Assembly: GCA_914767715.1 (NCBI GenBank)
Contig: OU612072.1
Span: forward strand, 16,926,001-16,990,000
Reading direction: 5' to 3'
Origin: Membranipora membranacea
Lineage: Eukaryota; Bryozoa; Gymnolaemata; Cheilostomatida; Membraniporidae
DNA length: 64,000 nucleotides
Numbering within the stretch: position 1 is the first letter of the stretch; each line of letters opens with the position of its first letter. Shown in pieces: positions 33,201 through 45,874 of the stretch. Below the pieces are notes generated by a model. That model had not been told where the DNA came from, made no database searches, and saw only the letters and a program-made list of their open reading frames with translations. The translations under genes and the position numbers were made by a program.

Positions 33201-35400
33201 AGCAGTTCAAACATTTTCAGGCTGCATTGAGGAAATAACGTTTGCCACAAGCATAAGGCAACACATACACACATAGTTGAATCACCAATATTTATTCACG
33301 CGCTAACGTTTGTGAGACTTGAAATAATTTTTGCAACATCCGTAAGCAGAGAAAAACATGTAGGAGATATATACACCTGAGGGGTCATTTACTCATGAAA
33401 GCATCCCCAATGGGATCCCCGAACCCACGACTCTGCGACTCATAATGTCTGAAAGAGAAGCAAGTGCTCTTACCAATTGCCCCATTTCATCGTCCCAAAA
33501 ATAGAATGGGCTAATGGCTCCTATTAGCAAGCCCGCTATGCACTAGTCGAAATCGTTCTCATTGCCTGGCTGGTATCAATTCTGTCATTTCGTGGTGAAT
33601 ATAAACAGGGCTCTAAAATAAAGACAGACTAAAAAGTGTATATTTATTCTTGAAACATTTCAAAACAGTTGGGCTACTCACCATTCGAGCAATCAATATT
33701 TTCAGGCAAGCAATTCACACAAAAGGTCTTATAGCATTCAGGACAACCAAAGGACAGCTCTTGATCTTTGTGTATAGGACAGAATCTCTTCTCTAACTTC
33801 TTCATGGCTCTTCTGTATATAGCAATCTCCACTACGTTGTGTTCCGGATTCAGTTCGAAATGAGGCTGAAAAGTACATAAAGCAAAATAGATCGTATGGC
33901 GATATATTCAATGTGTTATAGAGGATTAAATTCAGAACAGATGATAGGCGTTGGGAATGGAAAGGTTAGACAATTTAAATATATGGGTGTAGGGTGTCTC
34001 GTCCACATCCCATGGTTACACAGTACAATTGGGATATGATGTGTCCTTACTGAGGTCGATCTTGGTTTGAAATAGTCTGGTATTTGTTCTCTTGTTTTTG
34101 TTCGAAACAATCTAATCTGTCATTGTCTCATAAAAGGAGGGCATTTTCATTGGTGGGGGTATATTTTAAAAAAAGTTTTGAGAAGTGATTATAAAATAAT
34201 ATGATGGCGCTGGGATGACGTTGTTTTGGTTTTGGTTATGACATGAAGCTGGTGGTGGGTATTGTTTAGAAAGTTTTGAGAAGTAATTATAATATAATTG
34301 AATGGGTACATATGAGGGCAAGCGAACGATGTAGTTGTGGTGATGAGTGCAATGAGAAATAAATATAAATTGAGCCGGCAACAGAGAGGGCGACGGACTC
34401 AGGCTCAGAGAGAGAGCATGGCAGAATCACCGCGCAGCGTTATAGTGAAAGAAGGAAGGTTCGTTCGACTCTTTATTGTGAACTCATATCACGTAATATA
34501 TTATAATAACAGGTAAACTATTTTAAACAATAAATGAATTATTTAAATCTATAAAAGCTCTGTGAAGTCTGTTTAACTTTGGTTAGTTGGAAGTCACGGG
34601 TGTTCTGCCCCAACAACGCACATCAGTTAGAACCCTTTAGTGTGCTTTGCCAACCGATTAATCTCTACACTGTATTAGGAAGATAACTTTAAGCGATGGG
34701 ATGGGAAGGAACAGAGCAGAATACATTAAAATTCTTTAAAGGTATTGTGATGCGATAGACAGCAAAACAAATACGGTGAAGAACAAAATTAGATGAAAAT
34801 CAAAAGAATAGAGAAATGCAATTTGAACGATACCAGATCATGTTATATTGAAAAGTTTCACTCACCCCGGAGTGGTTGTCACAGAATACATTGTTACAGT
34901 CATAACAATACATGTCAGCAGTATTCTTATCTTTCCCTTTTTTCTTCTCACAAACATGACAGAGAATTATCTCCTCTTCTGCTTTTTTGCTTGAGGCTGA
35001 TGGGATGTTCACAACAGTCTCGGCAGTGGCTGATCTACAACACGTAGAATGGCAATTGCAAAGGGACAGCAGAGTACACAGAGACAGTAAATGAGTAGCA
35101 ATCGACCTTGTTGATGGAGATATTTTTCAGTGATATTTTACTGGCAATCAGAATGAGAAGCTAAAGTACAGCTAGGTTTGTAAATAAATTTATTAGATTA
35201 TAACAATAGACCAAGGTTTACCTGCATGTTTTACAAGGAAACACTTGAGTTGACACTTCAGAGATGGTCAGTAGACACTTGGTACAGATTGTATGAGAAC
35301 AGGGTAGTAGTTTTATATCACAGCTGAGAAAAGTATCAAACTCCATACAGATGTAACACTGCGCTTCGTTCTCTCCCGACAATATCTGAGCGGTGGCCAT
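30258..35400 (-). pseudogene. TRIM-3: TRIM gene with one stop before the propeller (400-aa product possible)
   Basis: Exons: 35400-35222, 35034-34866, 33865-33682, 33188-32992, 32778-32608, 32041-31930, 31531-30716, 30397-30258. They sum to 1968 nt with all splice sites canonical. The RING (CYICMEF ... CSHTICTKC ... CKTC), both B-boxes and the coiled coil are intact. In exon 7 codon 401 is TAG (31343-31341) where TRIM-2 has TTT (GIR-F-IREV), so translation would stop in the linker. Downstream the propeller frame is open to the natural TGA at 30258, with no second defect. The lesion is therefore either very recent or the truncated RING/B-box/coiled-coil protein is itself used. Such propeller-less TRIMs could dimerise with full-length TRIM-2 through the coiled coil; that is inference. 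It is listed as a pseudogene with that reservation. Confidence 0.85.
33401..33496 (-). repeat. tRNA-derived SINE-like sequence in TRIM-3 intron 3
   Basis: Orthologous by position and near identical to 21942-22037, which marks the recent common origin of TRIM-2 and TRIM-3. Confidence 0.55.
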
Positions 35401-36407
35401 TTTTCAAATTAAGAATCTCTGCTGCTGGTGAATAATAGAACACATTTTGGTGCAGTGCTTAGAAAACTAATGGTCATGCATTTGGAGGTTCAGAAGTTGA
35501 CTTTAGTTAAAACTTCTAGCCGATTGTGGACTGTTGTCCGATTGCTGAGCATTTTTTACCGACTCACAGTCACCAAGGATCGAGTTAGAGACCTCCTTGC
35601 AGTGACCAATCAATAAAAAGTGTGCTAGACTCGTCACACACCAACTGCCTCCCTATAAGCTGTGTGGGTCATTTTGACTCAGCGAGTTGGAGAAGTCTCC
35701 TGATCACGGCCATGTTTTCCATCCTGAAAAATCTGCTTGTCTGCTTGGTTGCAAATAAAAGAAGCTATCCAGAAGGATCTTACAATACAGATTACGGCTT
35801 AATGAGGCTAAATTCTAGGATGCCGGTCATCTACCCTCCTACCAGTATTGGAGAACAAGTTGTATCACAGGCAAATCTAGTCTACTAGTGCAAGTTAATA
35901 ATAACATAATAATACTAAAACCAGGAAATACAAAAATAAAATCTCAGAGAAAAGTCACTGTGCCATAGATGATTAATTGCAAGCTTCCAAACTGCCTAGC
36001 ACTTCAAATCAAATGGCCACCAAGCCTTTTCAGACCATTTACTCCTTAATTTCATCAAATCTTTCAGACTCACCTGCACAACTTGTCACTAGTAGAGCTT
36101 TGAACGAAATGGATGACTATTGCTATATATTAACATAGGTCATTGGAAAATGGAAAAACCCACAAGCAGTTTCTGTCAAAACTGTGGGGTGACAAATCAC
36201 ATTACATTGCAGTTTCAGATTTGACATTTATCGCGAGAGCAGGTTTTTGCTGACCAATGAGAAAGGGGAATTCTGAGCCTCCTGATTGGGCTACCATATA
36301 AACAAACAAGAGTTGCCTACCTCCTTATTAGGGTAGGATAACTCAGACCTGTTATCCAAGTGTTAATCAAGTTTATACTTCCCGTTTATTGTGCCTGTGG
36401 CAACCTT
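35401..36407. other. TRIM-3 upstream region
   Basis: Not shared with the other units except a short piece near 36070-36110 that matches about 850-900 and 25210-25250. Plus-strand open frames at 35428-35616 and 35622-35888 show no recognisable domain. No gene supported. Confidence 0.4.
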
Positions 36408-36510
36408 AAGTTTGGTCCATTGCCTGCATTCTGAGTCGCTCCCGATCAACTGGTCATGCCACAGGGAAGGGAGCAACAGGAATGCAGGCGATTGGACCAA
36501 ACTTGTTCTA
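36408..36510. mobile_element. Small foldback (MITE-like) element with 9-bp target duplication
   Basis: About 103 bp with near-perfect inverted ends: AAGTTTGGTCC-AT-TGCCTGCATTC on the left, and the same read backwards on the right (GAATGCAGGCGATTGGACCAAACTT). Flanked by GGCAACCTT at 36399-36407 and 36511-36519. It is the same family as 10915-11037. The duplication defines this copy as a genuine insertion. Confidence 0.75.
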
Positions 36511-37754
36511 GGCAACCTTGTGTTCTGTTGAATTAACTATCAATTGACTGTTTTGTTTGCTAAAGAATTGTTATATAAACTATACACTGATATGCTCAGG
36601 GAACCCACCAAATTCACGCATGACAGTAAGGTTTCAAGTGGAGTTATATAGGAAGTTGGTTATAGGCAAACTGAAAAGATTAAGGGTAGTAGAGCGTTAC
36701 TTTCCTTGTATGACAAGTGCTAGCTTATGTATCTAGTCAAACCATTATAAAACTTTTATTTTTTGCGTGCATGTATCTATACCTATACCAGCAAGTTTGT
36801 TTTATTGAGACAAAAGGCTGAAGCAGAATATTTCGAACACGACAATGCCAACATGTAAAGAATTTGAAACATGTGTTCAAGTAACCTGAAACGTATGACC
36901 AGCAAGTTTCAATTTCAGGTTAACCAGCTCAAAACATTAAAAGAAGTATTCCTGTACAATGAGTGCCTCTGATAATAATGGTTACGTTCTACAACGGATC
37001 ATGAGTGCCCTTCTTGTATTTGATCTGCATAACTCCGGGTTTGTGATAATGATAGAGTATTCTCTCTTCTATTTTATTGATAGCTGGTAAAGTCAGTACA
37101 ACCGCTTCGTGTTTCACCATACTGTGTACATTTAAACTTGAAAATGGTAGAAAAAAACCCTTAGAAAAAAGCAAGCTGATCTGCGGCAGCAAGTAATCAA
37201 AATATGTTACTTATTCTTGCAGAACATTTTGATTTTATATCTATTTATGGTTTCATTTACAGAAAATGGACAGGGCTTACCTTACCGAAGCTGTGCTTGG
37301 ATCCAAAAGGGCAAAAATTAGCATAGAATAAAACTGTTATAGTGTTAAAATAAATATCACTACTGGCAAAGCTAAGGAAAAAATTGCCCATGTAATTTGG
37401 GAGCATTTAAGAAACATACCGACAAGAATTTGCACCGCAATGCCCTCGCATTTCTCGTGTACATTCACCCTTAACCTTTAGCTATCCATAAATGGATGCT
37501 GCGCTTGGAAAGTCAAGATGTTTGTAGAATAGCTCAAGATGAATGTTCGAAGCTATCACTACCATGAAAGTTATTATGGCAGCAGCCAATGCTTTCATTA
37601 GCCTGAAATAGTGTTATGCTATGACAAATCATGTGACCTGCATGGAGCCATCACAACAAGCACATAAACAAAATCAGGAGCAGCACTTGTCATCTGGCTT
37701 CTTCTCAGCAAATTATGTGCATCCAATATTGAAACCTTATGACATGTAATCTGA

Positions 37755-38725
37755 TCTGATCTGATCTGATCCAAATAATCTCACTCAGAGCGTTAGGCTC
37801 CACTATCGAGATATATAATAATTTAGACAGCAATTAGATGTAACAAAGATGCAACAGACAGTGTTGGTGTAAGAGCGATTCAGATGTCATAATGCAAATA
37901 TTGTAATTTGTAAACATGACAACGGGAGCTTTATAAGTAATGGGAAAAGAAAAAAAAGAAAAAAAAAAAGTGTGTTACAGTGGTGGGGTTTGTTTATTTA
38001 TTTATTTATTCTGTTTTTAAACGAGTACTTTGCCACATCGGTATTTACAGCATTTTAAATCACACCTATTCTGGTGCTATATTTGGAGTTAACAGTTGAA
38101 TTAAATGACTCTGTATCAACAGTAGCCTTGCCAGTCAAGATGCGATTATGTAGGTTTGTGTCAATTTGACAACGCCGTTCTAGGAGGGTGCACCAATTTT
38201 TATCTATCATTGGTTGTGTAATATGATCTTTCTTTCTGAGCAATAGGCCCAGCTAAAGGCTTTCCTGTTTACATTTTTAAGCTGAGCAATATATTTTTTT
38301 TGATAAGGTGACCAGATGTGGCAAGCATATTCTAGGATGGGTCTACAGATTGTCTTGGACGCAACAGTTCTAGTCCGAGTTTTAGCCTTTTTTAATGAGC
38401 ACATCAACATGTACAGTGATCTGTTGGCTTTTTTACATGTTTCGACAGTGTGTGCTTTAAAAGAAAGATGATTGTCAATTACCACTCCCAAGTATTTGGC
38501 TTGGTGGACAGTTCTCAGACCAATGTTATTTAAAGTGTACGTAGGTACTGAAATTGGAAGCTTTGATTTACGTGATATCCTCAGATGTTCGCACTTGGAG
38601 ACATTGAATTTCATCTTGGAGTTAACAGCCCAACTTTGTATATTATTGAGGTCCTCTTGTAGGAGCTCTTTATCACTGTCGCTCTTGATACTATGGTAAA
38701 GGAGAGAATCATCTGCATAAAGTTT
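37755..38725 (-). mobile_element. 5'-truncated CR1/L2-like LINE insertion
   Basis: The paralogous empty site at 26654 reads GACATGTAATTGGAGACACTGATGG. Here GACATGTAAT is followed by the insert and then GAGACAATGATGG. On the minus strand the element starts exactly at the RT catalytic box (LYADDSLLYH, 38728-38699), continues through an open frame with KYLGVVIDNHLSF and RPILEYACHIWSPY, and ends with a pentanucleotide tail (ATCAG)n at 37755-37776. 5' truncation and a short-repeat 3' tail are typical of the CR1/L2 group. Confidence 0.85.
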
Positions 38726-38773
38726 GAGACAATGATGGATATAATGTGTAAGTAAGAATGTGATTGACCAATT

Positions 38774-38917
38774 AGCCCAGAAGTTATGAAGCCCAGAAGT
38801 AATGATGCCCAGAAGTTATGAAGTCAAGAAGTTACGAAGCCCAGAAGTTATGAAGCCCAGAAGTTATGAAGCCCGGAAGTTATGAAGCCCAGAAATTATA
38901 AAGCCCAGAAGCTATGA
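38774..38917 (+). repeat. 16-bp minisatellite, 9 units (U3 copy)
   Basis: Same array as 26704-26847, with several private substitutions in its units. Confidence 0.95.
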
Positions 38918-39339
38918 GTGAAAAATCATGATGAAAAGTATGTTGGTTCTACTGATAGTCTTGAGGGGAGGGGGGGGGGGGGTACTCACCTAACACAGAC
39001 ATAGCATTATATTCTGGGAATTTACTGAGAGAGTTGGCTATATTCTATAGCATTTCATCAGCATCATCCACAAAGAGGACAGATAATCCCCAATCTCGTG
39101 ATTACTGTGGGTATATCCAGCGAGTCCACCATAAATGAAGACTTCTACAACCAACAAGATATCCGTATTGACCATTATAACTTAATAATGATAAAAAAAT
39201 TGTGACATTAGAGAGGCAGAAACTGGTTAAATTGATAAGAATGGTCTAACAAAAAAGCAGACTTTACGATATATTATATATACAATGTTCTTCATCCTTT
39301 CTGCTAAGTTAGTCGGCAATTTAGCTCAGATACTGCAGT

Positions 39340-39361
39340 ATATATATATATATATATATAG
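39340..39361. repeat. (TA)n microsatellite
   Basis: Paralogous to the runs at 2164-2207 and 27350-27404. Confidence 0.8.
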
Positions 39362-40819
39362 CCGTGGTGGCAGGTTACAAATTATAACACTCACCTGAGC
39401 AAACTTCATAGATAGAGTAGTGGTGAGACCGAGCACCCTAACTCCAAATGCCAGATTGTAAAGATATGTGAGGAACGGAATTAGTACTAGTATACCAACA
39501 TTGTATACTAAATGATTAAAATATTCAAGGTTCCAACACGTAATTTAATAAATAATTTGTCTAGTTCTGATTATAATTGAAGTTGTATTCTCTTTGAACT
39601 TTCTTTTTAGACAATGGAAGATAACTACAACTTACTAAGGTTTTGTGTAAAATTTTGGTAGCACGTTAATTTGAAATGTTACAAATTAACCTTAACAAAA
39701 TTTAAAACGACGAACAGCTCAGTTCATTAAAAGTATTTTGGCTTCAAGTTGCTGTTGAGTTATCTTCTCATTTTCATACAATTTTGTTCTTATTATGGAC
39801 TAGAAGTTATCCCACTTTGCCCAATTTTTCATATCCCGTCCTTGTATCCGGCTAAACATAGAGAATTCTTTACAGAAGAAGAATCTAGGATCAAAAATTG
39901 AATGTCTCCAAACATTAGAAATTTTATCAGTGTACAAGTTCTTCCTGTATACAGGTATTATTTCAAACTCCAAGCACCAAGCAGAACAATCAATTGTGTT
40001 AATGTTGTTAAAAAAACTCTTCATAAACCCTTATACTTGCAAGATAATAATAGAATAGATAGCGAGAGATATTTGATTTACAACTTCCAATCCAAATTCA
40101 ATACTACTGCTTTTAATTTTTGCTGGACTGGGAAATAGTTTTTGAGTGGTTGGATTAAATGAGGTCGCATAATTCATCTACTGGTACTTGAATCAACCCA
40201 CCTTAACCAGTGATATGAACAAAGTTTGAGCCAGGGATACCCATCAAACAATTATAAAATATTTTAATCCTACGAAATACACAAGAAGGCCTGACACTTT
40301 CACATTTCAAACAAGGATTAATCGAGGAAACAATGTCAATTAAAAATTAGTGAAGTTTATCAGGGTTGTTTCAAAAATAAATTACTGTCTTTCAAGCTAA
40401 GTGTTTAAGAGTAGATTGGGCAGTGCTTCTGATTTGAGCAAAAATAAGTGTCACATTTCAAATCTCTAATCCTCCCTTCAAAGAAGCCCTAATAGTAGTA
40501 GTATTGATATTATAGACGCATATTATATCAGATATAAAATACTTTCTAGTTACTATTCGATTATGATCAGGTAAACACCAGAGAAGGCATGAGAGGGATT
40601 TCATTTTGCAGCTTAATTTGAGCTAGAATATTCCCAAATGCAGTCACCAAAAGCTCCTTGGCCATATGCCATCAACAGCTTGAAGTCATTATGGTTAGTT
40701 GGGTATCCAGATAAATCACAGTATGAAAGGTATTTACTATGATATCTACCTGTCATGAGGGTATTATTGTTCACTGTGTTGAGGGCTGTGATGCCATACA
40801 GAGAGCAAGGAGTTACAGG

Positions 40820-41769
40820 TAGCGCTGTCACGATTTTGTATTTGGCTAGGGCTGCCTCGATTCTGATTGTGGCCTTGATTTTCCCGATTTCGATTTTTCG
40901 ATTTTTCACCTTCGCTTTCAACCAACCCTTGTCCCAATTTTGATTTCCGATTTCTCCTTATCGGTATTTTCGATTTTCGGTATCGATATATGGTTATAAT
41001 CTTTGAGATTAGTTAGCGAGTGAATTGAAGTGTGAATGAAAAGAGGAATCGTAATAACCATATATCGACCATAGTAACCGTGACAATGAATTTACCGCTG
41101 TGCAATCGACTTCAGCTGTCACCTTATTAAATCACAATCAAAGTGAGTCTGAGTTAGATCTAAGGTTTTACAAACATAGGATTAAAAGCTTGGCCCTCGC
41201 ATAAAAGGCAGGCAGAGCGAGACAGGAAATCACAGTCAGCCCACTGGCTGTAGCGCAAACAAGTCATCTCTCTGACTTGTGTATGAGTTGTACTATGCTC
41301 AATGTGGTGAATTTGAGTAGCGAACGAGTGGCACGAGGGGCGGGTGCCTTGACGATAGCGACTTTGCGCCGATGAGTTGATGGAAAGCAAACCTCCCTGC
41401 ACTGGTTTGGCTTAGAGTATAAGCATGAGAGTGATGGGGCGAACATTGTTGCACTGAAACAATGAAGAGTTGGCAGCCTCCCTGGTTGCGCAACAGCGTA
41501 AACACACCAATTATGTCAAACCACCGAAACTGACATAATGCACTGAGGGATCGATGAGATTGATTGAGATGCTCAGCAACACACAGGGGTGGCTTCATGC
41601 TGCTGGGGCCGGCCATGAGGAGGTTGTACTAGAGAAGGCCTCGAAACAGCGTTTGACTCATGGTTTCTAGCTGAAGACCTGTGTGTTGTGCAGTGGTACG
41701 CGCACCACTGTATGTTGTATCTGTGATCGATTAGGTATTCCGGATATGAATCGTATCGTGACAGCACTA
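40820..41769. mobile_element. hAT-like non-autonomous element, 950 bp
   Basis: The ends are TAGCGCTGTCACGAT and, reversed, TAGTGCTGTCACGAT. They are flanked by the 8-bp direct repeat GTTACAGG (40812-40819 and 41770-41777). TAGNGCTGTCACGA ends plus 8 bp are characteristic of hAT elements. Short open frames inside (41160-41767, minus) overlap one another in different frames and have no transposase motif. It is nested in the larger 39719-46287 insertion. Confidence 0.85.
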
Positions 41770-41777
41770 GTTACAGG

Positions 41778-43080
41778 GGTCTTAGCCCATGATTATATTC
41801 AAAATTATATTGCACTAGCCTAAATTCTTAGCCATTGTTTTGTAAGCCTAATGCCAGAAATCACTACTAGTATGCCTACCTGTAAATATGAGAGCACTAC
41901 ATTGTAAATCAATTGATTGTAGGCCTAAACAGAGAGACTTTGCGACAATGCAAACCAACACAATTATGAGATTATGTCCACTTAATCTTGTCACCAAACA
42001 ATAGCTCAAGTGCCTGTTTTTAAAACAATTTTAATTAGCCACACAATTACACATCATTATGAAAAGCAGCACATGATAACCCTATATGAGAAGAATGCTG
42101 TGTGTACAGCCTCTGCTTACAATTGAAATTGCTAGAATAAAAAATTATGCTGTGTTAAACATTGTCCAGCTCCTATATCAATTTTAACTTATGAATCCCT
42201 ATGCTCAGTACCAAGACATGGACATATTTTTGGTAACCTTCCCTTTATCATAATAGATAGACTGCAATTCAATATTCATAGATCAGTTTCTTGCAAAAAA
42301 TCTGTAATCAAAGAGTTACCCATGGCTGCCTATTGTCAAGCCCTGTGGACTAACCAAACCCATGACCTCCAATACATGCGTGCTTAGTGACTGACACACT
42401 TAACGTATACCACCAACTCTTAGATCAATTTCATTCTTCTTAGCACACTTTCTGCATTAATAAATAATCGAAGCAACTAAAATAATAATCTATTTAGCCA
42501 CAATTTCTAAATTTAAAGATGCATTCCCCTTTGTATTGACTAAATAAGCCATTACAAAAGTACAAGGAGCAGATCTTTTCAAACCCACAAAGTCAGTATA
42601 TTGTGGAGGCTTGTATCATATGAGATTATAATAATATTAATAACCATTCACGTCATGGTTTCACTGGCTTGCTATGCTTGGCTCAGGGAGGCTCTACTGG
42701 TCGTGGAGCAAGTCAATTGAATAGTATAAAACTCATGCACATGTTTGACAAAGGTGAGCTAGCCGATATATACATGGAAATTACAACTTAACTACACATG
42801 AATAAAAATTTTGTTGAGATATTAGACATTGAAATAAGATGGAAAACCAAACAAGACCAATTGTGCCCAAGACTCATTTCCACATTTGATGTTGAATGAT
42901 GAGATTTTCTGCTAAATTACTCGATTCAAATCAGCACCATCAATAATTTATTTTGTAATCAGAATATATTGTAAAATGTAGTATTAGCAATTTATAATCT
43001 TTGGTATTAACAGTATTAGGCAAACTGTAGTGGATTTTTATTGTACTTGTGACATTTGGGACAGAGGATTGTTGTGCCTC
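41778..43080. other. Interior of the 6.6-kb element, no gene seen
   Basis: AT-rich, with no repeat or exon I can support. Confidence 0.4.
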
Positions 43081-43111
43081 ATACATTGATTGAATTGAAC
43101 GCTTGTTATAG

Positions 43112-45865
43112 ATGGGGCTTTGTTTAGACAAAGAGAGTATTGCAAGCACCGATGTTTCCTGTAATTTTGAAAAGCTATTGGATGCTCACAATTTACGAAA
43201 GCCAACTGTAATTATAGGTGATTTTAACATTGACTGGTCCGGTATTCCACAAGCGAAAGAAAATCTTGAAACCCTTATGAGACTTCATCAATATGAACAG
43301 CTCGTTAGAGAGTATACTAGATGTTTTAAAGATTCCAATACTACGATCGACTTACTTTTCTCAAATGTTCAAAATTTAGTACCTGAACACAAGGTTATAA
43401 AAAGTGATATTAGTGATCATTTTGCAATTCAAATGAAAGTTAATCTAAAAAGGCCTAAGGCCGGCTTTTCTTATGTCACTAAGCGAGATTTCAGAAATTT
43501 TGATGATCTTGAGTTTTTTAGTAGTGCGAAATCTCTCGATTTTCATATTGTAGAGAATGTTCACTGTGTTCACGAAGCAGCAGATATTTTAGAATCAAAA
43601 ATAGAATTATTGGTGGAGCAGTTTGCACCATTTAAAACCCAACGCTTAAAGCAAAAAAAACAATTTTTGTTGGAAGTGTCCAATGGCATCTAAACTAACA
43701 AGCCTTAAAAAAGATGCATTTCAAAAGTTTGTTGAGACGGGATTTGATAAAAATTCTACTGCCTGGGAGCATTATCGTTTAATCCGTAACAAGGCAACAA
43801 ATGCAGTAAGAGATGCCAAAAAGCGAGCAATGAGAGCAGTTCTTAATGATAAAACATTAGACCAATGGCAAAAAATCAAAATTTTCCAAGGTAAAAATTA
43901 CCAAGGCAATAATGTCATTCAAGAAATTGAATCTGAAAATTGCAACACTTCTGAAAGCCCAGTGATCGCTGAATGTCTAAATAGGTATTTTTCTAGCATT
44001 GGTGCCAATCTCAATGAAGAGGCTAAACTATTGTCCAATAAAAGTTACTCAGGCTTTGATAATGATAAAGCTTTCAGTTTTCCAAAATTTGCTTTTCAAG
44101 AAATTACATCGAGTGAGGTGTCTAAATATCTGCACACATTGAAATCACCTAAAACTGGGGGATTAAATCAGATCCCTGCCTTTATTTATAAAATCCTAGA
44201 GCCTTTGATTCTGAATCCATTGACACATATTGTTAATCTGAGCCTTAAATGTCAAGAGTTTCCAGATGTGTGGAAAAAAGCCTTAGTAATTCCAATTTTC
44301 AAAAGTGGCAAGAAAAGTTTGCCAAATAATTATAGACCAATTTCGCTATTGCCAATATTAAGTAAAGTCCTAGAAAAGATAATAAATTACCAAATTCGTG
44401 ATTACCTGGAAATTAATGATCTAATAGCCTCTCGCCAATTTGGTTTCAGAAATGGAACATCCACTGATCAAATTTTAACTCAACTAGTCAACAAATTTCG
44501 TTCCCTGCTGTCAAAGCACGAGTCAAAATTTGTCACAGTTTCTGCACTTGATATCCGTAAAGCTTTTGATTGCGTAAACCATAAGATCCTTGCCAGTAAA
44601 CTGTTAACGAAATTCAATTTCCACTCTAATGCATCAAATTTAATTAAAAATTATCTTTCAAGTCGAGAGCAGGCCATGAAAGTTAATGGTTGTGTATCTG
44701 AATGCAGTCGAGTTATAACTGGTGTGCCGCAGGGGTCTGTACTTGGACCACTCCTGTTTATCATGTTTATTAACGATCTGATGGAGCTCAAAAATTGTTA
44801 TCTATATGCTGATGACTGCCTACTAGTCACCAGTGGGGAAAACCCAGACATTTCCACAAAACTTATGGAAAAAAGCATTCATCAAGCATCCAGTTGGTAC
44901 AGTGAAAATTGCCTTGTTCTAAACAGCGGTAAAACGGATGTCATGACCATTTCTAATAAACGTAACATCAAACCTCCGGAACTTAAATTTAATAATCTCA
45001 TTTTCAAACAATCTGACAAAATTAAGTACTTAGGTGTGATTCTTGATAACAAATTAAATTTTAAATCTCATACCAGTAAAATTAAACAAAAACTTTATCC
45101 AATAGTCACCAACTTTCAACGTAATAGAAAATTCCTGACACCTAAATTAGCTAAGCTTTGGTACATTGGACTTATAAGTTCTAATCTGGAATACAGCTCT
45201 CCTGTTTTATTTACCACAAACGACTATGTCAAAAAAGAATTTTTAAAAATTGAGAATAGATGTTTGAAAATTATAGACTATAACAGTTCTAAAGATAATA
45301 CTCGAAAGACCTACAACTTCCCTGTTTTAACTTTGCGTTTCGAATATTTGTATCTGCTGACGTTTTATAAAATTGTTAATAGTTTAGTCCCAATAATTGA
45401 TACCAATCTGCTCCCCGAGAAATTAACTAGTGAAACTCGGCTTGCTAAAAGTTCTGGGTTTAGACTATCCAAGGAAAATTTTAGATTTGCTTTAGCTAAT
45501 TTCGGTGCTCAGAAGTTTAACGAATTACCCAATCATGTTAAGCTGAGTCAATCCCTTGCTACATTCAAAAATGCCACTCGGAGCCACGTCCTCAAACTTC
45601 TCAATTAATGAGTCAGTTCTTATCATTTCATTTTAGCCTACTGCTACATTGTTCTAACTTTTCTTTTCCTCGCTATTGTGTATCAACTTGTGTAATGTTT
45701 TACTGCTAATTAATGCCTGCGTGTACGTTGTAATTTTACCTGTCATTGTTCTTGATTTTTAGTTACATGTCTTTTTAATTCTACACCATATTTTTATCAA
45801 TTTTTCTGTTTTCTGGGTACAAGTCCTAAGGACTTATTTTTCTCCAGAATAAACATGGAATATAT
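43112..45865 (+). mobile_element. CR1/L2-like LINE, nearly complete EN-RT, one frameshift
   Basis: The first frame (43112-43693) holds the C-terminal half of an APE-type endonuclease: VIIGDFNIDW, TTIDLLFSN and SDISDHFAI. The second (43683-45608, 641 codons) holds the linker and full reverse transcriptase: NYRPISLLP, QFGFRNGTSTD, DIRKAFDCVNHKIL, GVPQGSVLGPLLF, YADDCLLV, KIKYLGVILDNKLNF. The join is a frameshift around 43650-43690, close to an A8 run, so one ancestral ORF has been broken. The 3' UTR ends with CCAGAATAAACATGGA and a TA repeat (45858-45874). The N-terminal endonuclease half and any ORF1 are missing (5' truncation). Motifs are intact, making this the youngest-looking LINE in the window. 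Clade assignment is from motif style. Confidence 0.9.
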
Positions 45866-45874
45866 ATATATATA

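Larger units (their letters stand above)
36989..39540 (-). pseudogene. Gene G copy U3, disrupted
   Basis: The exons seen in copy U2 recur: about 39530-39413 (LAFGVRV ... FAQ), near 39135-38990 (DWGLSVLFVDDADEM then a TAG stop, with a preceding deletion), near 37505-37425 (the counterpart of 26406-26323), and the terminal exon ending at 36989. Defects: the deletion and stop in the second exon, a LINE insertion (37755-38725) in an intron, and a mutated acceptor of the last exon (TTTTCAG became TTTTCAAG, shifting the splice point). Further upstream the gene is split by the 6.6-kb element at 39719-46287. It is a pseudogene, but keeps CGA where copy U2 has a stop. Confidence 0.6.

Noticed and set aside
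41160-41767. Overlapping frames as coding genes
   Set aside because: They lie in different overlapping frames inside a non-autonomous hAT-like element and match no transposase.
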